Assembly: GCA_016218725.1 (NCBI GenBank)
Contig: JACRDB010000059.1
Coordinates: 1-64,000 of the forward strand
Length of the DNA stretch: 64,000 nt
Source: Deltaproteobacteria bacterium
GTDB taxonomy: Bacteria; Myxococcota_A; Polyangia; Polyangiales; Ga0077539
Reading direction: 5' to 3'
Position numbers and translations under genes: made by a program. Of the stretch, positions 34,154 through 42,579 are shown piece by piece (position 1 is the first letter of the stretch; each line of letters starts with the position of its first letter). The notes below the pieces were generated by a model. That model had not been told where the DNA came from. It was given only the letters and a program-made list of their open reading frames with translations, and made no database searches.

Positions 34154-36531
34154 GGCTCGGGTTCAGCGTGGCGCCACCCGTGCGGCCCCGCAAGGGCCGC
34201 CAGGAGGTAGATCGCCCCGGCCACGGCGAAGGTGGCCGGGATCCCCGCCCAGACGCTCACGGTGACGGCCAGGACGCTCCCGAGCACGCTGGTGGCGCCG
34301 TTCAGGGCCAGGGCCACCGGGGCCCCCTCGGCGCGGGCGAGGTACCGAAGCCCCGAGGGGAAGAGCATCCCGAGGAGCAGGCCCACCAGCGCCGCGGCGC
34401 CGCCGGTCCAGGCGCAGCGCACCTCGAAGCGGGCGTCCATGGTGGCGCGGGCCAGCGGGGAGATCACCACCCACGGCAGCGCGATGAGCAGCACCCCCGC
34501 GCCCGCGGCCACCAGGGAGGCCCCTCGCCGGGAGCGCACCACCCGGGGCGACAAGGCGCTGCCGAGGCCCGTGGCCACCAGGAGCCCCGCGAGCACCACC
34601 ACCAGGGCCAGCGTGGGGTGCCCGAGCACCACGTGCATCCGTTGGACGAGGGCGATCTCCGCGGTCATGAAGCCCGCCCCGAGCGCGGCGAAGTACACCC
34701 CGGCCCGCGCCCCCGGGAGCGAGGGCCGCTCGGCGCGGGCGGCGCGGGCGAGCGTGGGCCCGAGGAGCGCGGCCCCGAGGAGCCCCACGGCGAGGAAGGT
34801 GACCAGGAGCTCGAACATGGCCATGGCGTTGCCAGCCAGCACACCCGCGCCGCCTCGGGCGTGCTGGAGCGCCACCCGGGGGTGGAGCCACACCCTCGGG
34901 GCCATGAGCTGAAAGAAGAACGGGCGATCGTCCGTGGGGGGAGAGGTATCGAGGAAGAAGGGCGCCCCCGCGGCGGCCAGGGCGCCGTCGTCGGGGGCGT
35001 CCAGGAGGGTCTCGAATAGAGCCGTGGCGCTGCGGTGATCGGGCGCGATGAGCACGGTGAAGCGCAGGCGCTGCTCCAGGTCCCGGAGCGTGGCCAGGTC
35101 CTCCGGGGAGAGGGGCGCCGGGGAGACCAGCACCGTGGCCACGGTGCCCGCGGCCACCAGGGCGATGTGGTCCCTCGGGCGCGAGACCCCGCGGTCGCGC
35201 AGGGCGGCCACGGCGAGGGCCACGAGCCTGGAGGTCTCGCTCACCTGCTGGGGGTCGTACCAGCGGGAGAAGGTGAGCACGCCCCGCGGGGCCACGCGCC
35301 GTAGAAAGATCCCCCACGCCTCGCGGGTGTAGAGCGTGGCCTCGGTGTGCGCGAAGGCCCCCGCGGAGGTGGCCGCCCAGGTGTCCACCAGCGACGCTTG
35401 GAGCACCTCGCAGTGGACGCGGGTGCGGGCGAAGGTGGCGCGGCCATCGCCCACCACCACGCGCACCCTGGGGTCATCGAGGATGGGCGAGCGGTGCGAG
35501 ACATGGCGGAGCATGGCCACCATGGCCGGGTTGATCTCCGCGCCGTAGACCACCGAGTGACCGTAGACCAGCGCGGCGATGAGGTCCCTGCCGCCGCCGA
35601 CGCCGATGACGCAGGCCTCGCCCTGGTGGCGCAGGGCGTGGGCGATGGTGGTGGCGTCAAAGCGCAGGTGGTTGAGCTGCGCGGGCGAGCGGTACTGATA
35701 CACGGGGGTGGCGGCCTCGCCGTCGATGCGGGCCTCGGCGGCGACGAGCCACCCGTCGGGGGTCACCGGCGAGGGGGACCACATACGGTTGTACGGGAAC
35801 GGCCCGAAGGGCCCGAGGCGCACATGGGACAGGGCGTTCCACGCTTCGAAGCTGGGGACCTCGTCCGGGGAGAGCACGGCCCCTTTGGGGTAGCGGGTGA
35901 CCAGCCCCGCGGAGGTGCCTCGGGACACGAGCACCACGGCCACGCACACCAGGGCCAGGGCGCGGGCGACGCCGCGGGCCTCGCCCCGGGCGAGCGCCAT
36001 GGAGGCGAGCGCCAGCGCGCCCGCGAGGGCCACCAGGGCCGCGGGCGCGCTCAGCGGGCCGAGGAGGGCGAGCGGCAGGAGGGCCCCGGCCGCGGCGGCC
36101 ACGAGGTCCACGGCGTAGAGCCGCGCGACGGGCACCGGGGCCTCGGCCAGGAGCCTGCCCACGATGGCCCCTCCGGCGATGAGCGGCAGGGAGCTGGAGC
36201 CCGCCACCAGGAGCAGCGACGCAAAGGACGTGAGGTCCGGCGCGAACACCACCGGGATGCACACGCACACCGCCGTGGCGACCAGGAGCCCCGCGGACAT
36301 CACCAGGAGCTTGCGGGCCAGCCACGGCACCAGGGGCTCTCCCTGCTCTCGCGCGCGCAGGGCCTCCAGCGAGCCGCTGGTGAGCCCGAGCATGGCGAGC
36401 GACAGCACCACGAAGGCCAGGCCGTACCAGGTCGTGACCGAGAGAAGCCGCGTGAGCAGCACCTCCACGGACACCACCGAGGCCGCCACCAGCGCGAGGA
36501 CCAGGAGCGCACGCCGCGGAGAAAATTCCAT
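34150..36531 (-). CDS. Membrane protein with spermidine-synthase-like domain
   Basis: 793 residues. An N-terminal block of about seven or eight membrane helices (residues 5-210) precedes a soluble SAM-fold domain related to spermidine synthase (about 290-520), with GVGGGRDLIAALVYG, an acidic strand end GAEINPAM and VRVVVGDGRAT. A second block of six or seven helices (about 570-785) follows. Such three-part proteins are common in deltaproteobacterial genomes and of unproven function; polyamine synthesis by them is unlikely. The small Cys-rich gene follows, overlapping by 4 nt. Confidence 0.8.
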   Translation of the reverse strand: MEFSPRRALLVLALVAASVVSVEVLLTRLLSVTTWYGLAFVVLSLAMLGLTSGSLEALRAREQGEPLVPWLARKLLVMSAGLLVATAVCVCIPVVFAPDLTSFASLLLVAGSSSLPLIAGGAIVGRLLAEAPVPVARLYAVDLVAAAAGALLPLALLGPLSAPAALVALAGALALASMALARGEARGVARALALVCVAVVLVSRGTSAGLVTRYPKGAVLSPDEVPSFEAWNALSHVRLGPFGPFPYNRMWSPSPVTPDGWLVAAEARIDGEAATPVYQYRSPAQLNHLRFDATTIAHALRHQGEACVIGVGGGRDLIAALVYGHSVVYGAEINPAMVAMLRHVSHRSPILDDPRVRVVVGDGRATFARTRVHCEVLQASLVDTWAATSAGAFAHTEATLYTREAWGIFLRRVAPRGVLTFSRWYDPQQVSETSRLVALAVAALRDRGVSRPRDHIALVAAGTVATVLVSPAPLSPEDLATLRDLEQRLRFTVLIAPDHRSATALFETLLDAPDDGALAAAGAPFFLDTSPPTDDRPFFFQLMAPRVWLHPRVALQHARGGAGVLAGNAMAMFELLVTFLAVGLLGAALLGPTLARAARAERPSLPGARAGVYFAALGAGFMTAEIALVQRMHVVLGHPTLALVVVLAGLLVATGLGSALSPRVVRSRRGASLVAAGAGVLLIALPWVVISPLARATMDARFEVRCAWTGGAAALVGLLLGMLFPSGLRYLARAEGAPVALALNGATSVLGSVLAVTVSVWAGIPATFAVAGAIYLLAALAGPHGWRHAEPEP

Positions 36532-36681
36532 GCAGGTCGGGAATGTACCGCGGCAGCGTAACGTCTGGAATGTTTGTGGCGCCCGCGGAAACTTTCTGTC
36601 AACGGAGGGCGTACAAATCGGTCCCCGGGCGTAGAAAAAAGGCCGTCCGAGGGCACCGTGGGCCTTGGCGGAGCGCGGAAA

Positions 36682-36691
36682 GGTAGCTACC
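36682..36691. promoter_or_regulatory. Perfect 10-bp palindrome upstream of the secreted-protein gene
   Basis: GGTAGCTACC, overlapping a -10-like TACCCT at 36688-36693; the gene starts at 36745. It could be an operator. Confidence 0.3.
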
Positions 36692-36744
36692 CTTGGAACC
36701 CACGGCGGCGGCGTAGACCTCCCTCACAGACCAGCAGGTGACCG

Positions 36745-37626
36745 ATGGAACGACACACACGCGCGACGGTCTGGGCACTTACGGCGTCGCTGCTGGCGGG
36801 GAGTGCGGCGCTTGGCCAGAACCTGGACCGTCCCGGGTGGGAGCTGTTGCAGCGCACGGTGGGGACCGGCGCGCAGGGTGCGCTGGTGGGCCGACCCTCT
36901 GGCGCGGCAGCCGTCACCGATGATCCGTCGCGGGCGGTGCCCTCGGGGCGCGTGGTGGGGACGGGGCCCGACGCGCGGTTCGAGCCCGCGCCGGACGCGC
37001 AGCACGGGGACATTTCCGTGGCGCGCATGGGCAATGGCTGGGCTCTCGCGTGGACCGACGGGCACGCGGGGGCGGTGTACTTCGGTCGGGTGAGCGCCAC
37101 CGGCGCGCCGGTGGGCGTGGGGCTGCGCCTGCGGGCCGCGGTGGAGGACGGAGAAGAGGCCATCACGGGCCCGTCGGTGATCGCGTCTGCGGACGGCGGG
37201 GCGGTGGCCTGGGCGGACCCGGCGGGCGGCCGGGTGTGGTTCCGTCGGGTCGGCGCAGACGGCGCGGCGCGCGGCCCGGCGGTGCTGGTGCACGACGGGC
37301 TGGAGTCTCCGCGGGCGGTGCGGCTCGTCTGGACGGGGCGCGAGTATGGCCTCGCGGTGAGCCTCTGGCAGGGGGTGTACTTCACACGTTTGGGCGGGGA
37401 CGGGCAGCGCCTCGGGGACGCCACCATGGTGGCCGAGGGCTCCACCGTCCGCCGGATCGAGGCGATCCACTGGGACGGCCGCGGGTACCAGCTCTCCTGG
37501 TCCGAGGACCAGGTTGGCGGCAGCCGGATCCTCCGGCAGCGGGTGGACGCCGTGGGGCGCCGTGACGGCGCCGCGGTGCTGGGCCTCGCCCGGCCCGCCT
37601 CGCAGCACTGGCGCGGCGTGCTGTAG
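36745..37626 (+). CDS. Secreted beta-repeat protein
   Basis: 293 residues with a signal peptide (ATVWALTASLLAGSAALGQ). The mature part has repeated strands spaced about 45-50 residues (GWALAWTDGHAGAVYFGRV; GGAVAWADPAGGRVWFRRV; REYGLAVSLWQGVYFTRL; YQLSWSEDQVGGSRILRQRV), as in a beta-propeller-like fold. No catalytic motif is seen. Many myxobacterial secreted proteins of this kind are uncharacterised. Confidence 0.7.
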   Translation: MERHTRATVWALTASLLAGSAALGQNLDRPGWELLQRTVGTGAQGALVGRPSGAAAVTDDPSRAVPSGRVVGTGPDARFEPAPDAQHGDISVARMGNGWALAWTDGHAGAVYFGRVSATGAPVGVGLRLRAAVEDGEEAITGPSVIASADGGAVAWADPAGGRVWFRRVGADGAARGPAVLVHDGLESPRAVRLVWTGREYGLAVSLWQGVYFTRLGGDGQRLGDATMVAEGSTVRRIEAIHWDGRGYQLSWSEDQVGGSRILRQRVDAVGRRDGAAVLGLARPASQHWRGVL

Positions 37627-37829
37627 CCTCGGTACCTTGAAGAACAAACAACAGTTTTCAACACCACCATATCTTTTCACCCTTACTGCACAATCCAACT
37701 GGCGATCCGCCACCTTCCGCCGCCAGTCCGCCACCTGAATCCGCCACCCCTTCGAGTGTAACTCCGTGAATTCACTGGGGTGCGCTCCTGGCATGGACCT
37801 CGCTCAAGGGCCCCGGCCAGGAGGCTCTA
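37627..37829. repeat. Gene-free stretch with repeated GGTGGCGGA boxes
   Basis: On the minus strand, three GGTGGCGGA copies and one related CTGGCGGCGGA lie within 50 bp around 37700-37750, in an AT-richer patch than the surroundings. The minus frame is open but short and unlike a known protein. It may be a remnant of an insertion element. Confidence 0.4.
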
Positions 37830-39338
37830 TTGCTCGCTACCACGCACGCCAGCACGCTGGTCGGTCTTGAGGCTCACGCGGTCCAGGTGGAGGTGGAGAT
37901 CGCCCGGGGGCTGCCCATGTTTGACCTGGTGGGCCTCGCGGAGGTGGCGGTGCGCGAGTCTCGCACGCGGGTCCGGGCCGCGTTGGAGCAGTCGGGGTAT
38001 CCCTTCCCCCTCCGGCGGGTGATCGTGAACCTCGCCCCCGCGGACGTGAAGAAGTCCGGGACGGGCTTTGACCTGGCCATCGCCGTGGCCATCCTGGCGG
38101 CCCTCGGGGAGTGCGCGGTGGAGGCCCTCAACGGGTGGATGCTCCTCGGGGAGCTGTCCCTCACGGGGAGTCTCCGAGGCGTGCGGGGGGTGCTGCCACA
38201 GACGCTGGCCGCGAGGGACCGGGGCTTCCAGGGGGTGATCGTGGCGCCGGACAACGCCCAGGAGGCCGCCGCGGTGCCCGGGATCACCGTGCTCTCCGCG
38301 GACACGCTGCGGGAGGTTTGCGAGTTCCTCTCCGGGCGCAAGGACCTGTTCCCTGCCCGGAGCGCCACCGAGACGCCCGCGGAGGACGCCCTCCACGAGG
38401 TGCTGGACCTGTCCGAGGTGCGCGGCCAGGAGCACGCCCGCCGCGCGCTGGAGGTGGCCGCCGCGGGGGCCCACAACATCCTCCTGGTGGGGCCTCCGGG
38501 CGGCGGCAAGACGCTCCTGGCGAGGGCCCTCCCGGGGATCCTCCCGCCGTTGGAGCCCGCGGAGGCCATCGAGGTGACGGCGGTGCACTCGGTGGCCGGG
38601 ACGCTCCCGCGGGGCGGGGTGCTCCTGCGTCAGCGGCCCTTTCGGGCGCCGCACCACACGGCCAGCGCCGTGGGGATCATCGGCGGCGGCGACCCGCCGA
38701 GGCCCGGGGAGATCGCGCTCGCGCACCACGGAGTGCTCTTCCTCGATGAGCTCCCGGAGTTCGGAAAGGACGCCCTGGAGGCCCTGCGCGAGCCCCTTGA
38801 GGACGGTCACGTCACGGTGGTGAGGGCGCGCTCCCGGGCGAGGTACCCGGCGCGCTTCATGCTGGTGGCGGCGATGAACCCTTGCCCCTGCGGCTTCGCG
38901 GGGGACCCTTCGGACCGCTGCGCCTGCACCGACGAGCGCGTGCGGCGCTACCGGGGACGCGTGTCCGGGCCGCTCCTGGACCGGCTTGACCTGTACGTGG
39001 CCCTGCCCCCGGTGCGCGTGGCGGAGCTGGCGGACGACCCCCACGGAGAGCCAAGCGCCGCGGTGCGCGCGCGGGTGGAGGCATGCCGCGCGGTGCAGCG
39101 CGAGCGCAACGGCGGCGCGTGCAACGCGAACCTGACGGCGCGCGCTCTGCGCGAGGTGGCCGCGCTGGACACCGCCGGGAGGGCGCTCCTCGGGAGCGCC
39201 GCGGACCGCTTCGGGCTCAGCGCGAGGGCCGTCCACCGGGTGCTCAAGCTCGCGCGCACCGTGGCGGACCTCGCGGGCGCCGAGCGCGTCGGCGCCGAGC
39301 ACCTGGCCGAGGCCATCGGCTACCGCGCGCCGGGGTGA
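37830..39338 (+). CDS. comM: YifB/ComM family AAA ATPase (Mg-chelatase-like)
   Basis: 502 residues. A ChlI-like N-terminal domain (VEVEIARGLPMFDLVGL, VRVRAALEQ-type strand, LAPADVKKSGTGFDLAIAV) precedes the AAA+ core: Walker A GPPGGGKTLLARALP, Walker B VLFLDELPEF, and the LAAMNPCPCG zinc-knuckle-like block. The C-terminal helical domain is NLTARALREVAALD and onward. ComM is a hexameric helicase that promotes branch migration in natural transformation. The start is TTG at 37830, preceded by GGAGG 5 nt upstream; the protein begins as other YifB do. Confidence 0.94.
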   Translation: MLATTHASTLVGLEAHAVQVEVEIARGLPMFDLVGLAEVAVRESRTRVRAALEQSGYPFPLRRVIVNLAPADVKKSGTGFDLAIAVAILAALGECAVEALNGWMLLGELSLTGSLRGVRGVLPQTLAARDRGFQGVIVAPDNAQEAAAVPGITVLSADTLREVCEFLSGRKDLFPARSATETPAEDALHEVLDLSEVRGQEHARRALEVAAAGAHNILLVGPPGGGKTLLARALPGILPPLEPAEAIEVTAVHSVAGTLPRGGVLLRQRPFRAPHHTASAVGIIGGGDPPRPGEIALAHHGVLFLDELPEFGKDALEALREPLEDGHVTVVRARSRARYPARFMLVAAMNPCPCGFAGDPSDRCACTDERVRRYRGRVSGPLLDRLDLYVALPPVRVAELADDPHGEPSAAVRARVEACRAVQRERNGGACNANLTARALREVAALDTAGRALLGSAADRFGLSARAVHRVLKLARTVADLAGAERVGAEHLAEAIGYRAPG

Positions 39339-39443
39339 CGGCAGGAACCGGAGGGCTGCCGCGGGACACCTCCGGGCGGGGTGACCCACCGGCGTCCCGT
39401 CCAGGGATGAGGACACGCCATGACGTAGACCAAAGTTCTCTAA

Positions 39444-39872
39444 CACCACTGTAGCTGATCGTGCCTAAGTGTAGGCGTGGGAGGTGCAGGTGAGCGCCGT
39501 TGGGCCGATGGCGCGTGGCTACGGGCAGAAAGCAGAGGAAACCGCAAGGGCGCAAGGATCGCAAGGGGAAGAGGCTCCTTCCCTACGGTCAACGCGGAGG
39601 TCTCGTGAGACACCGGCGGGGGTGAACGAGGTCGCAAGGTGCCCGTGTTGCTGCGAGGTGTAAAACACCATGCGCCCAACCAGGTGAAGGAACCGCAAGT
39701 CGATACGGACGAGGCGTTCGATTCTCAGGAGCGCCGCGGAGGAGAACAACCCTCCTCTTTCCCTTGCGATCCTTGCGCCCTTGCGGTTTCTTCTTTCTAA
39801 GAGGACGGCTACCCAACGGCGCTCACCTGCACCTCCCACGCCTACACTTAGGCACGATCAGCTACAGTGGTG
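39444..39872. repeat. 429-bp nested palindromic element with perfect 61-bp ends
   Basis: Ends 39444-39504 and 39812-39872 are exact reverse complements over 61 nt. Inside, 39539-39567 and 39762-39790 (core AAACCGCAAGGGCGCAAGG) are also inverted, and this inner core is the same family as the 23944-24100 element. The centre (39575-39750) has no convincing gene. This looks like a MITE-type element that carries or has inserted into another. Confidence 0.92.
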
Positions 39873-39887
39873 CAAAATAACCCAGGC

Positions 39888-40017
39888 AGAGTGCCATCAG
39901 AACAAGAAATGGAGAGGCCGGGACCCGACTCCCACGGGGTCCGTCCCCTTGACTGAGAACCCAACCATCTCGGGGATTCCTCCGTGAGCACCCGGGTACA
40001 GTTCTTTCGACCAGGGC
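39888..40017. other. Gene-free stretch with a GC-rich hairpin
   Basis: GGACCCGACTCCCACGGGGTCC can fold with a 6- or 7-bp stem near 39918-39942. No gene is supported here; it lies beyond the 3' end of the minus-strand gene at 40018-40755 and could act in its termination. Confidence 0.3.
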
Positions 40018-40755
40018 TCACCGAACGCCTGCTGGACCGCTTCCCGATGTAGCGAGGGGAGCGCCCGCCCGCTGCTCCTCAGGCTCGGCGGCCTGCCGGA
40101 GGACCGGATCGATCGGGCGAAGCACGCCCACCACGCACCCGCCGGTCCGCCGTGTCCCCGGCTCACCAATGCCGTAACTCGCGTCCCCGAGCTCCTCTCC
40201 TTCTGTGAGCGTGAGCGTGAAGGTGCGCTCCGTGCCGAAGGCGCGCTCGCCATCGTCGACCAGGTACTCGAAGGTGAGCGCGTCCGCGAGCACCTGCTCG
40301 TGCACGGCGCGGGCCGCCGCGAGGAGCAGCGGCTCACGCAGCGACTCCGCGCACCCCCCGGCGCGCTCCAAGGTCGCAGCGTACAATTCGTTGAAGCCGG
40401 CGGCCGGCAGCACCGAGCCGCCCGGCGGCTGCGACAAGCGCCAGAGCCGCAGCAGGACCCCCCGCGGGATCGTCAGGTTGACGGGCCCGGGCGGTCCCTT
40501 GATGGGCTCCCAAGCCTCGACCAGGAGCGCCACCATGTGGCGAACGAGGCTCTGCGCAATGCCCGTGAAGACCATCGCGTCAACCTGCGATGCCTCCTCC
40601 TGGGTGAGGGTGACGGTTTGGAGCGACGGCGCACCCAGCGCTGCGGCGAGCTTTGCGGCCAGCAGCGCCTCCCTCCGCGCCTGGTCCGCCAGGAGATGCC
40701 ACCGCCGAGCGAGAGCGTCGCGCGCCGTGAGGGTCAATGAGGGGATCGTGAGCAT
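40018..40755 (-). CDS. Unknown protein
   Basis: 245 residues, no family recognised. The N-terminal half is helical (ARDALARRWHLLADQARREA), with a Thr/Val strand segment (SLQTVTLTQEEASQVDAMV). The C-terminal part has FTLTLTEGEELGD and a tail rich in Ala/Gly/Pro. ATG 40755 is reasonable; no Shine-Dalgarno is strong. It stands apart, between the palindromic element and a divergent sigma-like gene. Confidence 0.55.
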   Translation of the reverse strand: MLTIPSLTLTARDALARRWHLLADQARREALLAAKLAAALGAPSLQTVTLTQEEASQVDAMVFTGIAQSLVRHMVALLVEAWEPIKGPPGPVNLTIPRGVLLRLWRLSQPPGGSVLPAAGFNELYAATLERAGGCAESLREPLLLAAARAVHEQVLADALTFEYLVDDGERAFGTERTFTLTLTEGEELGDASYGIGEPGTRRTGGCVVGVLRPIDPVLRQAAEPEEQRAGAPLATSGSGPAGVR

Positions 40756-40916
40756 GCGTCCAACTCCTTGTGCGCGAGGCGCGCACCACCTATCCAGGGA
40801 GACGTCACGGGCATCGCCCGCGTGACACGCGGGTTGGACCCCAGGCCAGAGAGGCTGTATTTTTCACGAAGCTCGGACCGCGCCGCGATCCATCCCGGGC
40901 CCCTGGGGCGTGTGAG

Positions 40917-40922
40917 TATAGG
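40917..40922 (+). promoter_or_regulatory. -10-like TATAGG, start codon 9 nt downstream
   Basis: TATAGG precedes the GTG at 40932 by 9 nt. Confidence 0.35.
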
Positions 40923-40931
40923 TAGGTCCAG

Positions 40932-41447
40932 GTGGGCAAAGGGGCATACAAGGTGGGAGGCCATCGGGTGACGGAGCCTGAGGACGACGATCCTGAGACC
41001 GCCTATCGCAGGGCGACACAGGTGTACGGCGCGGACGCCGTCCACGACGCCATTCTCCAGCGAGGGGTCGAGGTCCTGGAGCGAGGCGTACCCTACCTCC
41101 TCTGGGCGGCGCACCGCGCCAGGCTGGACGCGCACCGACGCGCGCAGCGCCGGGAGCGGCTCGCTCCGACGGAGCCCGAGGATGCGCATGCTCCTCCGGC
41201 GTCGAGCATCCTGGACCCATTTCACCAGTGTATGGTGAACGACAGCGTCCGCAGGGTGGTGGACGCATTGTTGACGCTGCCCCAGTCCGACGCGCTCGCG
41301 CTCTGGTGGCACCTCGAGGGTCACGAGGATCAAGCGATCCTCGATCGGCTGAAGGCGCTCGACCTGAACCTCTCCCCGGACGCACTCCGGATGCGTAGGG
41401 AACGCTCGCTCACCACCCTCCGCGGGATGCTCAAGGACGATGCCTAG
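40932..41447 (+). CDS. ECF-like sigma factor (divergent)
   Basis: 171 residues. Region 2-like: VLERGVPYLLWAAHRARLDA then HRRAQRRE, matching the arginine-rich helix that contacts the -10 element in ECF factors. Region 4-like: RRVVDALLTLPQSDALALWW followed by HLEGHEDQAILDRLKALDLN and an HTH-type ending ALRMRRERSLTTLRGML. Sequence is diverged and the DNA-recognition helix weak, so it could also be an inactive relative. Its stop overlaps the next start (ATGCCTAG), so it is coupled to a Cys-rich lipoprotein, an arrangement like ECF factor plus envelope partner. Confidence 0.6.
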   Translation: MGKGAYKVGGHRVTEPEDDDPETAYRRATQVYGADAVHDAILQRGVEVLERGVPYLLWAAHRARLDAHRRAQRRERLAPTEPEDAHAPPASSILDPFHQCMVNDSVRRVVDALLTLPQSDALALWWHLEGHEDQAILDRLKALDLNLSPDALRMRRERSLTTLRGMLKDDA

Positions 41448-42195
41448 CCACCGCCGCGGCGCGGGCTCTCGCGTCCGACACAGCCCCCGCCCTGGCCTCG
41501 TCGCGGGAGCCCTGCTGGCCGCCTGCGCCAACGGGAGCGTGCCCCCGGACCCCTTCGGGCCCGACTCCCGCTATGGCCGGGAGGTGTATATTCCAGTTGA
41601 CGACGCCACGGAGACGTCCCTGCCGGTGTTTCCAGACGCACCCCAGGACGCACCCACCCCAGACCGAGCGCCCCTGGACGCCCGGAGCGATACCGCGCCG
41701 TCCGACACCGGGCGGGACTCCGGCCGGGACCTGGCCGTCGAGGCCCCGCCGGACCGCCCCGCCCTGGACCTGCCGACCACAGACACCGTAGACGCCGCCG
41801 GACCGCGGGACACGGCGCCGGAGACCGCCCGGGACACGGCCCCGCCGCCGGACCTCCCGGGGGACACCACCGCCCCCACGGACACGGCCCGCGAGGACCG
41901 CCCGGCGGACACGGCGCGCGATGGCGCCGACGAGGACGCGCCGTCGACGTGCTCCCCGCCGGGCACCCCGTGCGCCGTGGCGAGCGCCTGCTGCGTCGCG
42001 CTGGGGTGTCGGCCGTCGCCCACGACGGCGCTGTGCTGCGCGGAGGCGGCGGAGCCCTGCACGACGAGCCTTGGGTGCTGCGGTTGGATGCTGTGCTCCG
42101 GGGGGCGGTGTCAGTGCCAGCGGTCGGGGTCGCGCTGCGCCGAGGCCCGGGACTGCTGCGAGGGCCTCGGCTGCGACGGGGGCACCTGCGGGTAG
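41440..42195 (+). CDS. Cys-rich lipoprotein with Asp/Thr linker
   Basis: 251 residues. Signal with lipobox GALLAACANG (Cys about 29), then a 110-residue disordered linker dominated by Asp, Thr, Pro and Ala (repeats such as DTAPETARDTAPPPD). The C-terminal 80 residues have 15 or more cysteines in knottin-like CC pairs (SACCVALGC; LGCCGWMLC; RDCCEGLGC). Exported and lipid-anchored, with a disulfide-rich head; no known family is claimed. It overlaps the sigma-like gene upstream by 8 nt. It may be the envelope partner or target of that factor. Confidence 0.75.
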   Translation: MPSHRRGAGSRVRHSPRPGLVAGALLAACANGSVPPDPFGPDSRYGREVYIPVDDATETSLPVFPDAPQDAPTPDRAPLDARSDTAPSDTGRDSGRDLAVEAPPDRPALDLPTTDTVDAAGPRDTAPETARDTAPPPDLPGDTTAPTDTAREDRPADTARDGADEDAPSTCSPPGTPCAVASACCVALGCRPSPTTALCCAEAAEPCTTSLGCCGWMLCSGGRCQCQRSGSRCAEARDCCEGLGCDGGTCG

Positions 42196-42255
42196 CGGGC
42201 GGGCGGGGCCCTCGGGGAGCCGGTCGATTCTGCTTCCACCGGGCCGCGGGCGAGG

Positions 42256-42261
42256 TACGCT
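42256..42261 (+). promoter_or_regulatory. -10-like TACGCT, start codon 11 nt downstream
   Basis: TACGCT precedes ATG 42273. Confidence 0.35.
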
Positions 42262-42272
42262 CCGGCGCCACG

Positions 42273-42569
42273 ATGACTCGCAACGACCTGATCGACGCAC
42301 TCCAGAAGCGCCTCTCGCTGCCCCGGACCTCGGTGGTGACCATGGTGGACGCGCTCCTCGATGAGATCACCCGCGCCCTGGACAAGGGCGAGGCCGTGAA
42401 GCTCACGGAGTTCGGCACCTTCCAGGTGAAACAGCGCGGGCCGCGCACGGCGCGGGACCCTCGCACGGGCAAGCCCCTCGCCCTGGCGGCTTCGCGGGCC
42501 GTGGCGTTCAAGCCGTCCACCGCCCTCAAGGCCGCGCTCAACCCGCCGGCCAAGACACCCACGACCTGA
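42273..42569 (+). CDS. HU/IHF-family DNA-binding protein
   Basis: 98 residues, the usual length plus a short tail. N-terminal helices RNDLIDALQKRLSLPRTSV and VDALLDEITRAL, then the beta arm GEAVKLTEFGTFQVKQRGP with RDPRTGKPLALAASRAVAFKP. The conserved proline of the DNA-intercalating arm tip region is weakly preserved. A basic/Thr tail (PAKTPTT) follows. It bends DNA and compacts the chromosome; whether HU or IHF type cannot be settled here. Confidence 0.92.
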   Translation: MTRNDLIDALQKRLSLPRTSVVTMVDALLDEITRALDKGEAVKLTEFGTFQVKQRGPRTARDPRTGKPLALAASRAVAFKPSTALKAALNPPAKTPTT

Positions 42570-42579
42570 GCAACGGCCC

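Noticed and set aside
37627..37794. Minus-strand protein-coding gene in the GGTGGCGGA stretch
   Set aside because: Its frame continues as the antisense of the secreted protein gene, and the repeated boxes explain the apparent composition.
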